From Zingiber officinale (Eukaryota > Streptophyta > Magnoliopsida > Zingiberales > Zingiberaceae), in the NCBI RefSeq assembly GCF_018446385.1, contig NC_055994.1, forward strand, positions 35,300,368 through 35,364,367: DNA of 64,000 bases. Direction: 5' to 3'. A program made the position numbers and the translations under genes. The notes under the pieces were generated by a model. The model ran no database searches. It saw nothing but the letters and a program-made list of their open reading frames with translations, and had not been told where the DNA came from. Shown one piece after another: positions 34,322 to 46,900 of this stretch. Position 1 is the stretch's first letter, and each line of letters starts with the position of its first letter.

Positions 34322-35900
34322 AATGCTACAGTACAGCTTGCCTGCCTATTTTCTCCAGCGAGGACTTCGGATACTGGAAAAGCCAAATGGAGTACCATCT
34401 CAAGACTCAAGTGGAAATATGGATCATAATTCAAACCAGATTCACACTTCCCACCGAAGACAAAGTACTCATCCCATGCGACAAGTTGGACCCGCAAACA
34501 AAGAGGAAGATCGAGGTGAATGCAAAAGCGGCATATACCCTCCAATGATGCCTAACTAAAGAAGAGTTGAACCGGGTTGGCTCCTTCACTGCACCAAGGA
34601 GTTATGCGAGAAATTGATCAAACTACACGAGGGCGCCTCTGATGCAAAAGTAAGTAAACGTGACTTAATATTAAATAAGTCATATAACATTAAAATGCAG
34701 GAAGGTGAGTTGGCGAGCCAGTTTCATGCTTGCATCAAAAATCTTTTGAACAGCCTCCACGTGATCAGACAAAAAGTGGAGAATCGTGATGTCATTAGAT
34801 ACGCACTAAATGTTTTTCTGAGGAATACCTTATGGGCATCGATGATAGATACTTACAAAGTATCTAAAGACCTTTCTTTAATTAGACCAGATGAGCTATT
34901 TTCATAATTTGAATTGCATGAACAGACTAATGCACTTCTGACCGAAAAAGGTATTACATTGGTTGCAGATACAAGCAAAACTAAGGAGTCTAGAAACAAG
35001 CATCAAACTGAACCCGAGTCCAAAGACGAATCGAACTCAGAAGATGACAATTAAATTACCACCGAGCTCGTGGAACTAATACAAAAATTGTACAAGAAGA
35101 AGAAGGGCTTCACCAAACAAGAGATCAAGAAGGTGACTCAATCGAACACGAAGGCTAAGTCCGAAGTTACCTACTATGGCTGCAACAAGAAGGGACACTA
35201 CAAGCCTGAATGTCCAAACTAGAAGCAAGGAAGAAGGAAGGCACTGAAGGCAACATGGTCTGAGTCATCGAAAGAGTCAGACGAAGAAGAACAAACTCAA
35301 GCAAGCTTCCTTACTCTACCCGTACATGCCCATGTTGTCGAGACTGAATCTGACTCCTAGATAGAATCGGAAGCTGAGTCAAAGCAAAGCCACAGACCTG
35401 TATCTAGTTCAGAAGGTTCTAAATCCACTATAAGTAATTATTTAATTAGATCTCATAATTTAATTTCTTACTTATCAAGAAAATTAGCTAAGTCCAATCT
35501 CTGAGTCATGACACTCCTAAAGGAGATTGAATCCCTTAAGGAGGAGACTAATCCAAGTCCTTTGACTGAACCAGTTCAAAGTGAAAATTCAATACAAGTC
35601 CAATGACTCGAGGAAGAAAATTCCAATCTGAAAACTCAAGTCAAAGGACTTAAAGACATGTTGGAATGGTTCACCTTAGTTTCTAAAAACCTTGATCTGA
35701 TTCTTGAAAAACAAAGGGTTGTAAGCAACCAAACCGGACTTGGGTACAGAGCTAGACATTGATTCAAATCTTATTGTCTTTAGTGAATCAATCAACTAAG
35801 AACCTAGTCCAAGCATGGGTCTCCAAGTCTAGCCTAACTAATCAAATTGGACTTGATCAATATTAGATCCCTAAGGATCAAATCCACTACCTTGATAGAA
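34322..35900 (+). pseudogene. Gag of the second SIRE-like element
   Basis: Reads YWKSQMEYHLKTQVEIW, then after a stop and frameshift MQEGELASQFHACIKNLLNS and NTLWASMIDTYKVSKDLS, the UBN2/copia gag core. The zinc knuckle near 35170 reads YYGCNKKGHYKPEC: its first Cys is replaced by Tyr. An acidic Ser/Glu-rich tail follows, with several stops. No pol follows. Confidence 0.82.
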
Positions 35901-37865
35901 CTTATCGAGACTATGATATAGGGGGAGACAATAAAAAGACCACCTTTATTATTGATAAACCTGATTGATGTATGATTTATCGCTTTCCTTATACATGCTT
36001 AGTTTAGGATAAATAAGGACTTAGGCTTGATCGACACTTATTCAATTAGACCAAGGATTCTCAAAAAGAAAATTAAATATTTAGTATCTTTAAAAGGTTT
36101 TTTCTAGAAGTGATTGTTGTTCCAATATCCAAGAAAGCTTAGTGTCTCGCCACAGCCTGGAAGCCAATTATTGAAATGAATATTTAATTGACTAATTATT
36201 AAACTTTAGTCTAACTCATATATAAATTAATCCTTAGATTTTAATCTAAATTAAAAATAAAATTAATCATCTCACAAAATAGATAAGGTTCTCTGATTGA
36301 CAATCTAGAAAAAGAGTGAGATGGATTCAGGTTTAAAATTAGTTAATTCAAGCTTAAACCTAACTTAATCAATGAAAAATAATTCAAATTAATCAAAGTA
36401 ACCTAAACTTAACCAAACTTAAATCGAATCTTAATTATTTTTCAAATGAAAAACTCTTAATAATTTTTAAATGTTTATTAACTTTGAGATCATAATTAAT
36501 TTTTTTATTTTAATTTTTAAATCTTAATTATTTTCAAATATTAATTAACTTTCAAATCATAATTAATTTTTAAATTTTAATATTAATTATTTTTAAATCT
36601 TAATTAATTTTTAAATCATAATTAATTTTCAAATTTAAAACTTCAAAATCTTAATCATTTTCAAATTTTAATTAATTTTCAAATCTTTTCAAATCCTAAT
36701 TAAAAGTTTTAAAATTTAAGATTTAATTATGCAAACTTAAATATTTTTAAAATTCAAACATAAATATTTGTTTAAAATTCTAAATTAAATATTTATCTTA
36801 AATTTTAAATTTAAATATTTCTTAAAGTTAGAAATAATATTCTCAAACTTAAAATCAACTTAAAATTTTGCTTAACTTCATTTTACACAAACTCATAAGC
36901 TAATATATTTGATAACATAGAATGAGTGAGATGGAAAATAAGAAAATTAGATAATTACTTTCATTTTTTTCATGCTTGGACTCTAGGGTCATAGTCATTA
37001 ATCAAGGTATTAATTAAGACATTAATTAAATTATTTAAGCTCACTATCTCCTACAAATTACTTAAACTTTTTAAGAAAGAAAATAGGGAGTTGTTTTTTT
37101 TTTTTTCAAAATTAAGTTTTCTTTTGGGGTTATATTTTAAAAGAATATTTATAAGTTAAGCTCTTTCAAAATCAATTACTTCTTCAAATTTTTAAGAAAA
37201 TTTCTTTTCAAAGCTAAGTATCTAGCTAAGGTTTTTTTTTAAGAAAATTTATTTTCAAAACTAAGTATTTAGGTAAGTATTTTTCAAAGAAACTCTTTTT
37301 AAAGTTAATTATTTAGCTAAATATTTTTCAAAGAAAGTCTTTACAAAGCTAAGTATTTAGGGTTTAGCTAAGTTTTTTTAAGAAATTCTTTTTTTTAAGC
37401 TAAATGTTTTAAAGTATTTAAGAAATCCTTTCCAAAGAATTTTTTTTAAAGCTAAGTATTTAACTAAATATTTTTTAAAGAAATCATTTTCAAAGATAAG
37501 TATTTAGCTAAAATATTTTAAACTAAAAATATTTTCTGAAAAGGTAAGTGCTACTTTCAGGGGAGCTTAAAGGAAAAAAGATTAAAAAGTTAACTTTTCA
37601 AATTTAAAATTTCTTTTTACAACTTGTCTCTCTACTTAGTAGTCATTTTTTATATATGCCAAAGAGAGAGAAAGATGTTGAAAGTAAAGTAAAAAAGTTT
37701 TATTTTGAAAAAAAAAAATAATACTTAAGGAGAAGTGAGTAACATTTTTTTTTTTTTGCCTTGAAAAATATTACTTGAAAATTTACTTGTTATTTGTTCT
37801 TCATGTCTTACTGCTTTTTATGTTTTTTCTTAACTTTTGAATCAGGTTGCCATAAAAAAAAAGAT
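35901..37865 (+). other. AT-rich interior replacing pol
   Basis: Starts with a segment (36085-36190) also found in the solo LTR at 15063-17476, then long TTAATTTTTAAAT-type sequence with no domain in any frame. The tract before the 3' LTR reads GCCATAAAAAAAAAGAT, where the sister element has AAAAAGGGGGAGAT. Confidence 0.7.
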
Positions 37866-39215
37866 TGTTGGTATAGGGAGCATCAGACGATCAAATCTGT
37901 ATTTTGATAATGGCAAAGGGGTTCAAATTAAGCTATCTTGTTGTCTAACAAGTTGAACTAAGTGTGCAGGAATGTCCTAAGTAATCTTAGGCAAAGGAAA
38001 GTCCTAACCACGGTTAGGCAGGTGGAAAGTCCTAGTTGTGGTTAGCTAATGAAGTCCTGGTCCGGGGAACTGGGCGAAGTCTTAGTGAGTCAAGGACTTT
38101 AGGTGAAATCCTAAGTCTGGACAGGTCGTGAATCGGATATTCAATATGAAGTCTTAAAGTCTCGGACGTCGAGCAAAAGTCTAGATGGTCTGAAGGACTA
38201 GTCTGGCAAAAGATAATTTCTCCTGAGAAAGTAGGTGAGGACACGTTCCTCAAAAAGGGAACAGTAGGCGTCGGTCCGACCTAAAGTTTCAGCAAAACTC
38301 ACAATCATGACCGGATAGTCCAGAGACTGTCAAAAGTTAATTTTTATATATTGTTTACCTATTATTCTAACTTTTTTTGGTAGGAACACTAATATTTTAC
38401 AAGTTAGGATTTTACCTTGATCAGTAGACCGAATATTGGGATCAATCGACCGAACCCCAGTGCTCAGATCAATTCACAAGTAGCCTCGACCAAGGGATCG
38501 ATTGACCAAACGTCAGATTCAATCGACTGAACGATGGATAAGCAGCGACTTGATCGGGTCGGGTTGATCAGACCAGATAAGCTAGGGATCATTGACAAAT
38601 CAATTGACCGAATGGTGGAATCGATCGACCGAATGAAGACTCATCCGAAGCAACAGCAACTGGACCGAGAGCCAAACTGATCCAGATAGGATCAGTCAGC
38701 CGACCAGGGAGATCGGCCGACCGATCAGTGTCAAGTCAAACACTGATCTCGAGATCAGTGGATCTGGATCACGTCCAACTTGACTATAAAAAGCGGTTCG
38801 ACCAACAGCTTCGAAACAATCATTCCAAGCATCTTTAGCTTCTGCACGTTGCTCCGTTAACCTCTATGACACTCGAACTCTGCTCTGACGACGGAAAGCA
38901 CAACCCTCCAAATCCCTAGAAGTCGCTAATATATTTTCAATTGTAGTACTTAAGTTATAAATCTACTGTACTCTTATTTGTACTATTCCAAATTGATAGT
39001 GAATTATCCAAAATAAACACTCAACAAATATGGGTTTTGGAGTAGGAGTCGTCACAGATTCCGAACCAAATAAAATTACTTGTGTTCCTATGTAATCTTT
39101 TTTTTTCTTTTACTTATTTTCTGCTGCATTCTATTCGGTGTTTTTCAAAATTTGTGAAAAAACCACGAATTATATTCACACCCCCCCCCCCCCTCTGACA
39201 CGTCTCGATCACACA
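37866..39215 (+). repeat. 3' LTR of the second SIRE-like element
   Basis: Matches 28379-29761 along its length, including the GATCAATCGACCGAACC-type repeats (about 38415-38730), a TATA-like ACTATAAAAAG at about 38783 and a poly-C tract at 39180-39193. It ends CGATCACACA. LTR divergence is visible in most lines, so the insertion is not recent. Confidence 0.88.
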
Positions 39216-39840
39216 GAAAGGGTGAAACCCAAGGGATATATTCCCATGAGGGGTGTTCTCATTGGCCTGAGTGACAAGCAATGGACGTTCCCTAACACAA
39301 ATGTTCCTATGCCGTCACACTGTTTCGGGGATACTCCCAAGGGGGGGCATTCCCGATCCTTACCTTCAGAGTCTATGAAGGCTTGATCTTTCTGATGGTG
39401 TACATAGCAGGGTTGTTCCTAATCCTTGCCCTCGAAGTCCCTAAGAACTTGACTTTTCTGAGGATGTATCCAGTGGGATTGTTCCCAAGCCTTGCCTTTG
39501 GAGTTCATGAGGACTTGACCTTTCCTGAAAGGTACTCAATGGGATTTGTTCTCAATCCTACCTTCAAAATCCATGAGAACCTACCTTCCCGGGGATGTAC
39601 CCAATAGATTATTCCCCATCCTTACCTTGGAGGTCCATGATAACTTAACTTTTACAAGGATGTACCCAACGAAATTATTCCCAATCCTTACCTTTGAAGT
39701 CTATGAGGACAACGAAGTTCCTTTGAAGTCTATTAGGACCTAACCTTTCCAGGGATATACCTAATAAAATTATTCTCAATCCTTGCCTTTGAGGTCCATG
39801 AAGACTTAACCTTTTCAAAGATTTACCCAATGGTGTAGTA
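39216..39840 (+). repeat. 66-bp tandem repeat, array 2 (seven units)
   Basis: A leader with GGATACTCCCAAGGGGG is followed by about seven 66-bp units from 39355 to 39835; unit six has a partial internal duplication. One frame reads a 22-residue repeat, for example FPSLAFGVHEDLTF then RMYPVGL, open over two to three units before a stop. The right target copy (GAAAG) of the SIRE-like element forms its left edge. Whether it was ever translated is unknown. Confidence 0.78.
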
Positions 39841-40833
39841 CAGATAATAAATGCATGATAATATATTTGAATTTGATAGGAGGCGATCCCCAAGATGTCA
39901 CTGACTATGATATTCTCCACTATGTCTTTCACCTATATATCCATATTTACCTCTCTCCATATCCGTGACATCAATTCTGAAAGGGATATTGATATGATGA
40001 TTCCACATTTTTTAGTGAACTTTGTTAAATTTGAATTTTATTTACCTGTTAACTCAGTTACTGATTGGATTAATGATATAGTTCCAAAGAAAATTTACTC
40101 AAGTTGTCATGATACATAAGAATATACAAAAAAGAAGTGCACGGATAAAATAAATGACTAAATGTATTGGTTCGGCAGAGAAATAAAATAGCACTGAAAC
40201 TCATCTCCAAAGAACTTACTAGGTATATTTGAACATGACATAATCTAAATGAATAATCCAACCTTAATTAATCACCTTTAGTTTAACCAAAATGTCAAAA
40301 AAAAAAAAAAAAGTGGGCATGAACACCCTAGTGGGGTGAAAAGAGAATGTGCATAATATTAACCCCTTAAAGGAAAAAAGAAAATGTATTCTTAGCATAA
40401 AAAAATCAACAATCATTTTTTCTCTTTAGTCATCTACTTTCTCAATGGTTAACATTGAACCCACCATATCAAACAAACTCAGTAAGATGATTAAAAAGAA
40501 AAAAGAAATTTATCCTCTTTTAAGTTATTATATGAACTTAGCAGATATCATGCGAGAACTTATGAACTCTTAAACAAATCCTACTCTTGATTGTAAAACT
40601 ACAACATTCTTTGGATTAAAAAAAAAAAAAAAAGAGGATTAACAAAATTTTTGACAATCCGTTTCTACAGTAGATTCTACATCCAACTATCTTTTAACAA
40701 TCCAATGCCCAGTAGCAATCAATTTTGCAGGCCTTCAGTCTTCATATCTAACTGGTTGCATGTAGAAAGCACCATCCCTTTATACCTTTATACATCCTCA
40801 GAACAAAAAGAGTAGATTTCATAATTGTAATAT
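39841..40833. other. Spacer and 3' flank of the helicase gene
   Basis: AT-rich with two poly-A runs (about 40296 and 40619). The part nearest 40833 is probably the 3' untranslated region of the minus-strand gene. Short open frames here have no recognisable content. Confidence 0.5.
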
Positions 40834-40959
40834 TCACATAGCTTGGAACAGACCATTTTTCTTGAATATCAGAAATTCACATTCAAGGCAGGCCAATAGA
40901 TCAAGTACACTTTCCTCCTTGGATCCTTTGAATTGTTTCACAATATCCTCTAATCCAAC
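40834..40959 (-). CDS. RecQ helicase last exon
   Basis: 126 bases; acceptor TTTTCTGCAG. Reads VGLEDIVKQFKGSKEESVLD and ends LFQAM before TGA. Together with the preceding exon end it forms a small helical C-terminal module. Confidence 0.88.
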   Translation of the reverse strand, partial: VGLEDIVKQFKGSKEESVLDLLACLECEFLIFKKNGLFQAM

Positions 40960-43900
40960 CTGCAGAAAATTTATGTTCCCATGACAGGACATGTTTCTTT
41001 ACTCTTCAGACAACCAAACAGGATAATTTTGAAATGGAAGAAAAATAGACCAACCTTGTCGTGCTCCATGATCCACTGCAGGACAGCAGTTTTTGTTGCC
41101 ACTAAATCACTGCCAAAGTTTTCCCTGTTCTCACAAACTTTTTGCAACTTCTTTGGAGAGTAGTATTCTAGGTGAAGAGAGTCCTCAGCCCTGGATTGCT
41201 TTGTATTAGTTGTACCATGACATGGTGAGACAGGAGCAGAGGCCATTGCAGCGGCACTCATAGAACAATAAGGTTCTGCACTCTCTCTAATGGTGATTGC
41301 TAGGTTGATGTTTAATGATGATTCCATTTTCTTGTTAGGAACATCAGTTCTGGTGTCATAGCCTGACATTTCTTCCGCTGACAAGCCAAGCTCTTCCATT
41401 GTTAAAAAGGCTTTGATGTTATCATAGGTTACCTGCATGTTCAAATGGTTAAGCACAGACTTCTTAAGCAGAAACACAAAAAATACATGTTTGTTCTATT
41501 AGTATTAGTTTTGTAATATCAAGCTTTCGCTGCAGACTAAATGTCTTAAACCATCTTTTAGATGCTAGACATGATTTGGAGGACCTTTCATCATATTGCT
41601 TGTCACAGGCTGTGGTAGGTTAGAATTCTACTGGAATTGCTGCTGTGGGTAGATCTAGACCTGCTGCAGGGAAGTAGGCTTTCTACAATGATGACAAAGT
41701 AGGATGAAACAGCACAGAACAGGTGTGCCTAGAACAGATGAGATGTGCCATAGAGGTGGATCAGGCTGAGAGGAACTCACCCTATGCCGTAGGAAATCAA
41801 AGAAAAGGGAAAGGGAAATGATCACTTGGAGGGAATAGTCCTTCAATACACAAAAGGTTCCTGATTCATATAGAATTAAATCATTAATTTATTACTTTTT
41901 CTTTGCCAAACGACTGCATATCTATTTATAGGCATCTAAAATGTGCCTTGTTAATAATTATAAAAACTATTTGAATAATTATCTCTTATTCAAAATAAAA
42001 TAAAGTAATTTATTTATTCTAATTAAATGCTTATTCTAAAGTTAATAGTTATTGATTAAAGAAGTGATTTCAATAATTCTCTTTTTAGTAGTATCATTCC
42101 ACCATCCTTCAAAAAGACCTTGTCCTCAAGGGTGATCTGTTTTTTTTCTTCTTTTTCTTTTTCTTTTTCTTTTAATAACTCGCATGAAATCTGCTCTTTA
42201 TTGTGGATCGACTGAGACATAAAGTTATGATCGACAAATACACCTCTATGATTCTTCCTTTAAGTAGAAATGAGTTCTAATGTGTCACTCCAAGGAAATT
42301 ACTATTGTTGCTTTGTTCTCTTGAATGATGAAAGTAGAAATTGTTGTAGATGAAAGAAGCTCACAAACACTTTAATACGGTGGCTTCAAATATAGGTATT
42401 GTGATGATCGTGATAGATAAATTCTTCTAATCATTATCAATGGTTTAGATCCTCATATGGATTGTCAATATCTTGTTCGTTTCTCTATTCTCCACTAGTA
42501 TTTTTTTCCCCCAATTCTACTTCAAACTTGTATTATAATGAATCATGTTAGACAATGGATTATTCTTAACTCAAGTATTTCTCCATTATTCTTCAAGGAT
42601 CCTTTAATGCAATCATGCAAAGAATAATGCAACTTTTACAATAAGAGGATAGTACATCTTAATCTCCTTTTGGATGTTGGATGAAATCTTTAATAAAAGT
42701 GTCCAACAATTCTTAATCTCACCAACCACGAGTTTAGTTAAAAAGTTGAAGAAAGTGATTGTAGTAGTCTGAATTCCAGACAAATCCTTATTTGCATTCT
42801 CATAATCTCGTGGGATGGAATATATGAGAAGATCAACTACAAACTTCTCCCATGTTGCGGATCCACGGGTAGAGCCGTCAATTTGGGTTGGGCCCGTCGG
42901 GTTGGCCCGCCCCGCCAAACAATTTAAGCGGGTTGGGTTGGAATTTTATCAACCCAAGTCCGCCGTGGGCCGACCCGCCTAGACCCACGACCCGCACGGG
43001 TCGGCCCGCTCGGGCTTGGGTTGGCCCGCGGGTTAAAAAACACATGTAAGCTAAGTTTTAGGCCCATTTATTATCTTTATTTGTTATAATTTTGAAATTA
43101 AAATAATACTTTTCATCCAACATAAGTACTCGTTTGTGTTCATTTATATTTAAAATACATGTTTATGTATACATTTAATTGTAGAAAACTTTTTCGAAGT
43201 AAAATGTTGAAGATATGAAATATTTTTTAAATTTTTTTAAAATTTTTGATGGGCTTTCCCAACCCGCCAAGTTGGCGGGTTGGCTCGCCCCGCCCCGCCA
43301 AATGGTTAACCCGCCACGGGCCGACCCGCCCCGCCACGGGTTGGCCCGTCTGACGGAATATTTAGAGCATAGATATAATTAAGTTATGTTGGATATAATG
43401 GATATGTTTGTTATTTGAGATAAAAAGAATACATGCTCTTTTATTGAAAAGTGAGGAATATTTATATACAAAATTAGGAATCTATCTTAAGAAAGAATCT
43501 ATCTTAAGAAACTATAATTAAGTTAATTAACAGCTAGCTAATTGAGAACTATATTAGCTAAAATATATAGCTAATACTCTCCCTTAAGTTGGAGCATAGA
43601 TATTTATCATACCCAACTTGTTACAAAAATAATCAATCGGAACCTCATTTAAAGCTTTTATGAAGATGCTCTCTAGTTGTTCTCCAATTTTCACATGTAT
43701 GCAGAAATCAAGTTTTGTTGAATTTTCTCACGAACAAAACAATAATCAATTTCAATGTGCTATGTTTACTCATGAAACACAAGATTCGATGCAATATGAA
43801 GAGCAACTTGATTATCACATCACAGTTTTACTAGTATTGAAATTTTAAGTCCTACTTAAACCAAGAGTTGATGTATCCACATTATCTCACACATAAACTA

Positions 43901-46900
43901 TGTCATACCCCATATTCTGACTTTAGATCGTGATACAAAATTTTACTCCTTACTTTTTCATGAGACTAAATTTCCTCCAACAAAGATATAATAACCTGAA
44001 GTAGATCTTCTATCCATTTTAGAACATGCCCAATCTACATCTGAAAAACATTCAATAAAAGTGTGCCCATGATTTATATATATAATATCCTGTCTGGGTG
44101 CTCCTTTCAAGTAATACAAAATTTGCTCTAACGCTACCCAATGATGAACTATTGGAGATAGACATAAACTGACTGGCAACACTAATTGAATATGCAATAT
44201 CTGAACAAGTCACGATAAGGTAATTTAACTTCCCAATCATCCTTCGATGCCTCAAGATTATCAAATAGTTCCCTATCTCCTGCGAGGTGCATGTTCTGAG
44301 TCATTGGAGCACTACAAAGCTTTGCCCCCAATTTTCATGTCTCAGTTAATAGGTAGAAGACATATTTTCTCTAAGATAAAAATATACCTTTTTCAAACAC
44401 CTAAGAAATACAGCACCCCCAAGTCCTTTATGTGAAACTGAGTATGAATGAAAGATTTAAGAGATGAGATTCCTATAGTATTACTTCCAGTGATAACAAT
44501 ATCATCCACATACATAACTAACAAAATAACACAGCTCCTAAATTCTTGTCGAACATAGAATGATCAGACTTTTCATCATACCAAATTTTTCAAACCAAGC
44601 ACAAGGACTCTATTTCAAACCATACAAAGATTTTCAAAGACGACAAACTCGCTCTGACTCCCTGAGCAACAAAACCAAAAGGTTGTTGCATATACATCTC
44701 ATCCTAAAGATCATCGTGAAGAAAAGCATTCTTGATATAAAATTGATGTAAAAGCCAATGATTAGTAGCGACCATTGAAATAAACAATCGAACAAATGTC
44801 AATTTTGCAACAGGAGAAAATGTTAGAATAATGGATACCATAGGTCTGAGCATAGCCCTTAACGATAAGACGGACTTTCAATCTGGCAACTGACCCATCT
44901 AGATTGACTGTGAATACTAATTTGCATCCTATAACCTGTTTCCCTAAGGTAGATGACCAAGTCTCAAGTGTCATTGTCATCTAAAGTATTCATCTCCTCT
45001 ATCATTGCTTCTTTCCCATTGGGATGAGATATGGCCTCACAGATAGTTTTAGGAATAGAGATCGAGTTAAGTGAAATAATAAAATAACAAGAGGAAGACA
45101 ACAAGCTGTTATAAGAAACAAAAGAAGTAGGATAAGTACACTGGCATTTACCTTTGCATAACATAATTGGAAGATCATCGCTCGGAACTAGATCTGATGA
45201 CAAAGGAGTAAGTGCAAGACATAAATGAAGAGGTTGACGCCTGAAATAGGCTTGAATAATAGGAGGCTTGACATGAGTTGGTTTCAAGACGAGTACGAAG
45301 GATGTGATAGAATACACCAACAAATCATCATCCTCTCTTTAACGAATTAGAATAGGTGAGGACAGGAAATAAGGTATGTCTTCCGTGAAAATAACATCGA
45401 TTGAGACAAGATATTTGTTAATACTGAGACAATAACACCTATAACCTTTCTGAAGACGAGAATAATCATGAAAATACACTTCAAAGACTTAGAATCTAAT
45501 TTAGTGACATGCGAACGAACATCCCGAACAAAACAAATGCTACCAAAGATCCTAGAGTCAACAGGAAAAGGATTTTGTAAGGGATCTCACCGTGAAGAAT
45601 AGAGGATGATATGCGATTAATGAGAAAACATACGGTGGAAAATGGATCAGCCAAAAAAAGTTTGTGAACATTCATTTGAAATAAAAAAGCTCGTGCAATT
45701 TCAAGAGGACATTTGTTTTTACATTCTACCATACCATTTTGGGTGAAATATTAATTGGGTTGTAAACAAGCTGAGCTGAGTCGAGGTTTGGGGTATTCAA
45801 ACTTGCTTGATAAGGTAACCAATCTAAGCCGAACCAAGTTTAAAATGAACTAAACCTTTGAAATGATTGTTCAAGTTTGGCTTAGTTTATTTTTATGAGT
45901 TTGAGCTTGTTTGAAGCTTGGTTTGAGCTTGGTTTATTTTGATGACATCGAGTTCTCAATTCAAGCTTGACTTAAGTTTGGTTCGAACGTGGTTCGTTTA
46001 AATGTTATCGAGCTCTCAATTCAAGCTTGTTTGATTGTTTGAAATTTTTACTTGTTTGATTAGTTATTGAGCTTGATAAATCAAACGTATTTGTTTTAAG
46101 AATGTAGAGGTCTTCAAACTCGCATCCTTTACCAATAATCTTCGTCAAAAGATTCTAAAATAAACAATGATAAGGAAAAAAATGAGATGCAACAGTTAAG
46201 ATTATGAGTTAGTTGCAAATTAAAGGATAAATTAGGTAAATGTTAGACGGAGAACAGAGGAAGCAAAGGGGTTGTATTGATAGTGTCATATCTATGAACA
46301 CAAGATAGACTCATTAGCTAAAATAACAGTAGAAGTGCTAACTTTGGACTAAAATTAGAAAAGAAATTAGAATTACCTGTTATATGATCCATGACACCAT
46401 AATCAATGGCCCATTTGGAAGATGAGAAAATAAGACATGTGTTGTGTTTACTTGACTCAACAATAACAGTGACAGAGGAAAATGAAGACTTAAGTGATTC
46501 CTAATATTGTGAGAACTTGGGAAATTCATAAAAATTGATATATCAAAGGTGTCATTAGTGGACGCAATATAAGCCAAGTGTTTTTTGAAAATTTTTGTAT
46601 CAGAGCTTTCTATACTGAAACTGTATGGCCTAGCTTACGACAATAATTGCACACAATACTACTAGAATTTGGCGTTCGAGTTTGAAAGTCCTGTGAGCCA
46701 CCTCCTTTGTTTCCACTATGACTAGTTGATCTTTCAGGCATATAATTAGTATTGCGACTTACCAAAGCACCACTAAGTAGAACAAGTGTAGTACTTTCTA
46801 TATGGAGACGTGACTAAAGACATCTTATAAAAAGAAGACACCTCAAAACTAAAGAGAGCTTATGACTTAGCACACTCAAAGTCAAGAGATAGGTCAGCGA

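Larger units (their letters stand above)
28379..39215 (+). mobile_element. Second pol-less SIRE-like copia element
   Basis: LTRs at 28379-29761 (1383 bp) and 37866-39215 (1350 bp), both starting TGTTGGT with a shared ATCAAA...TGTATTTTGATAAT block. The PBS TTAGTATCAGA follows the 5' LTR (29763 onward). The TSD GAAAG is perfect at 28374-28378 and 39216-39220. Gag is at about 34322-35900; no protease, RT or integrase is found. A reversed solo LTR (30140-34316) lies inside gag's 5' part. Confidence 0.9.

Noticed and set aside
39138..39743. Plus-strand open frames as a real secreted or repeat protein
   Set aside because: They start in an LTR and continue into the 66-bp array, with a stop every few units. 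Reported as a repeat with an open question.
42613..42918. Minus-strand open frame of 101 codons
   Set aside because: It runs from a MITE end into an old gypsy interior and matches nothing recognisable.
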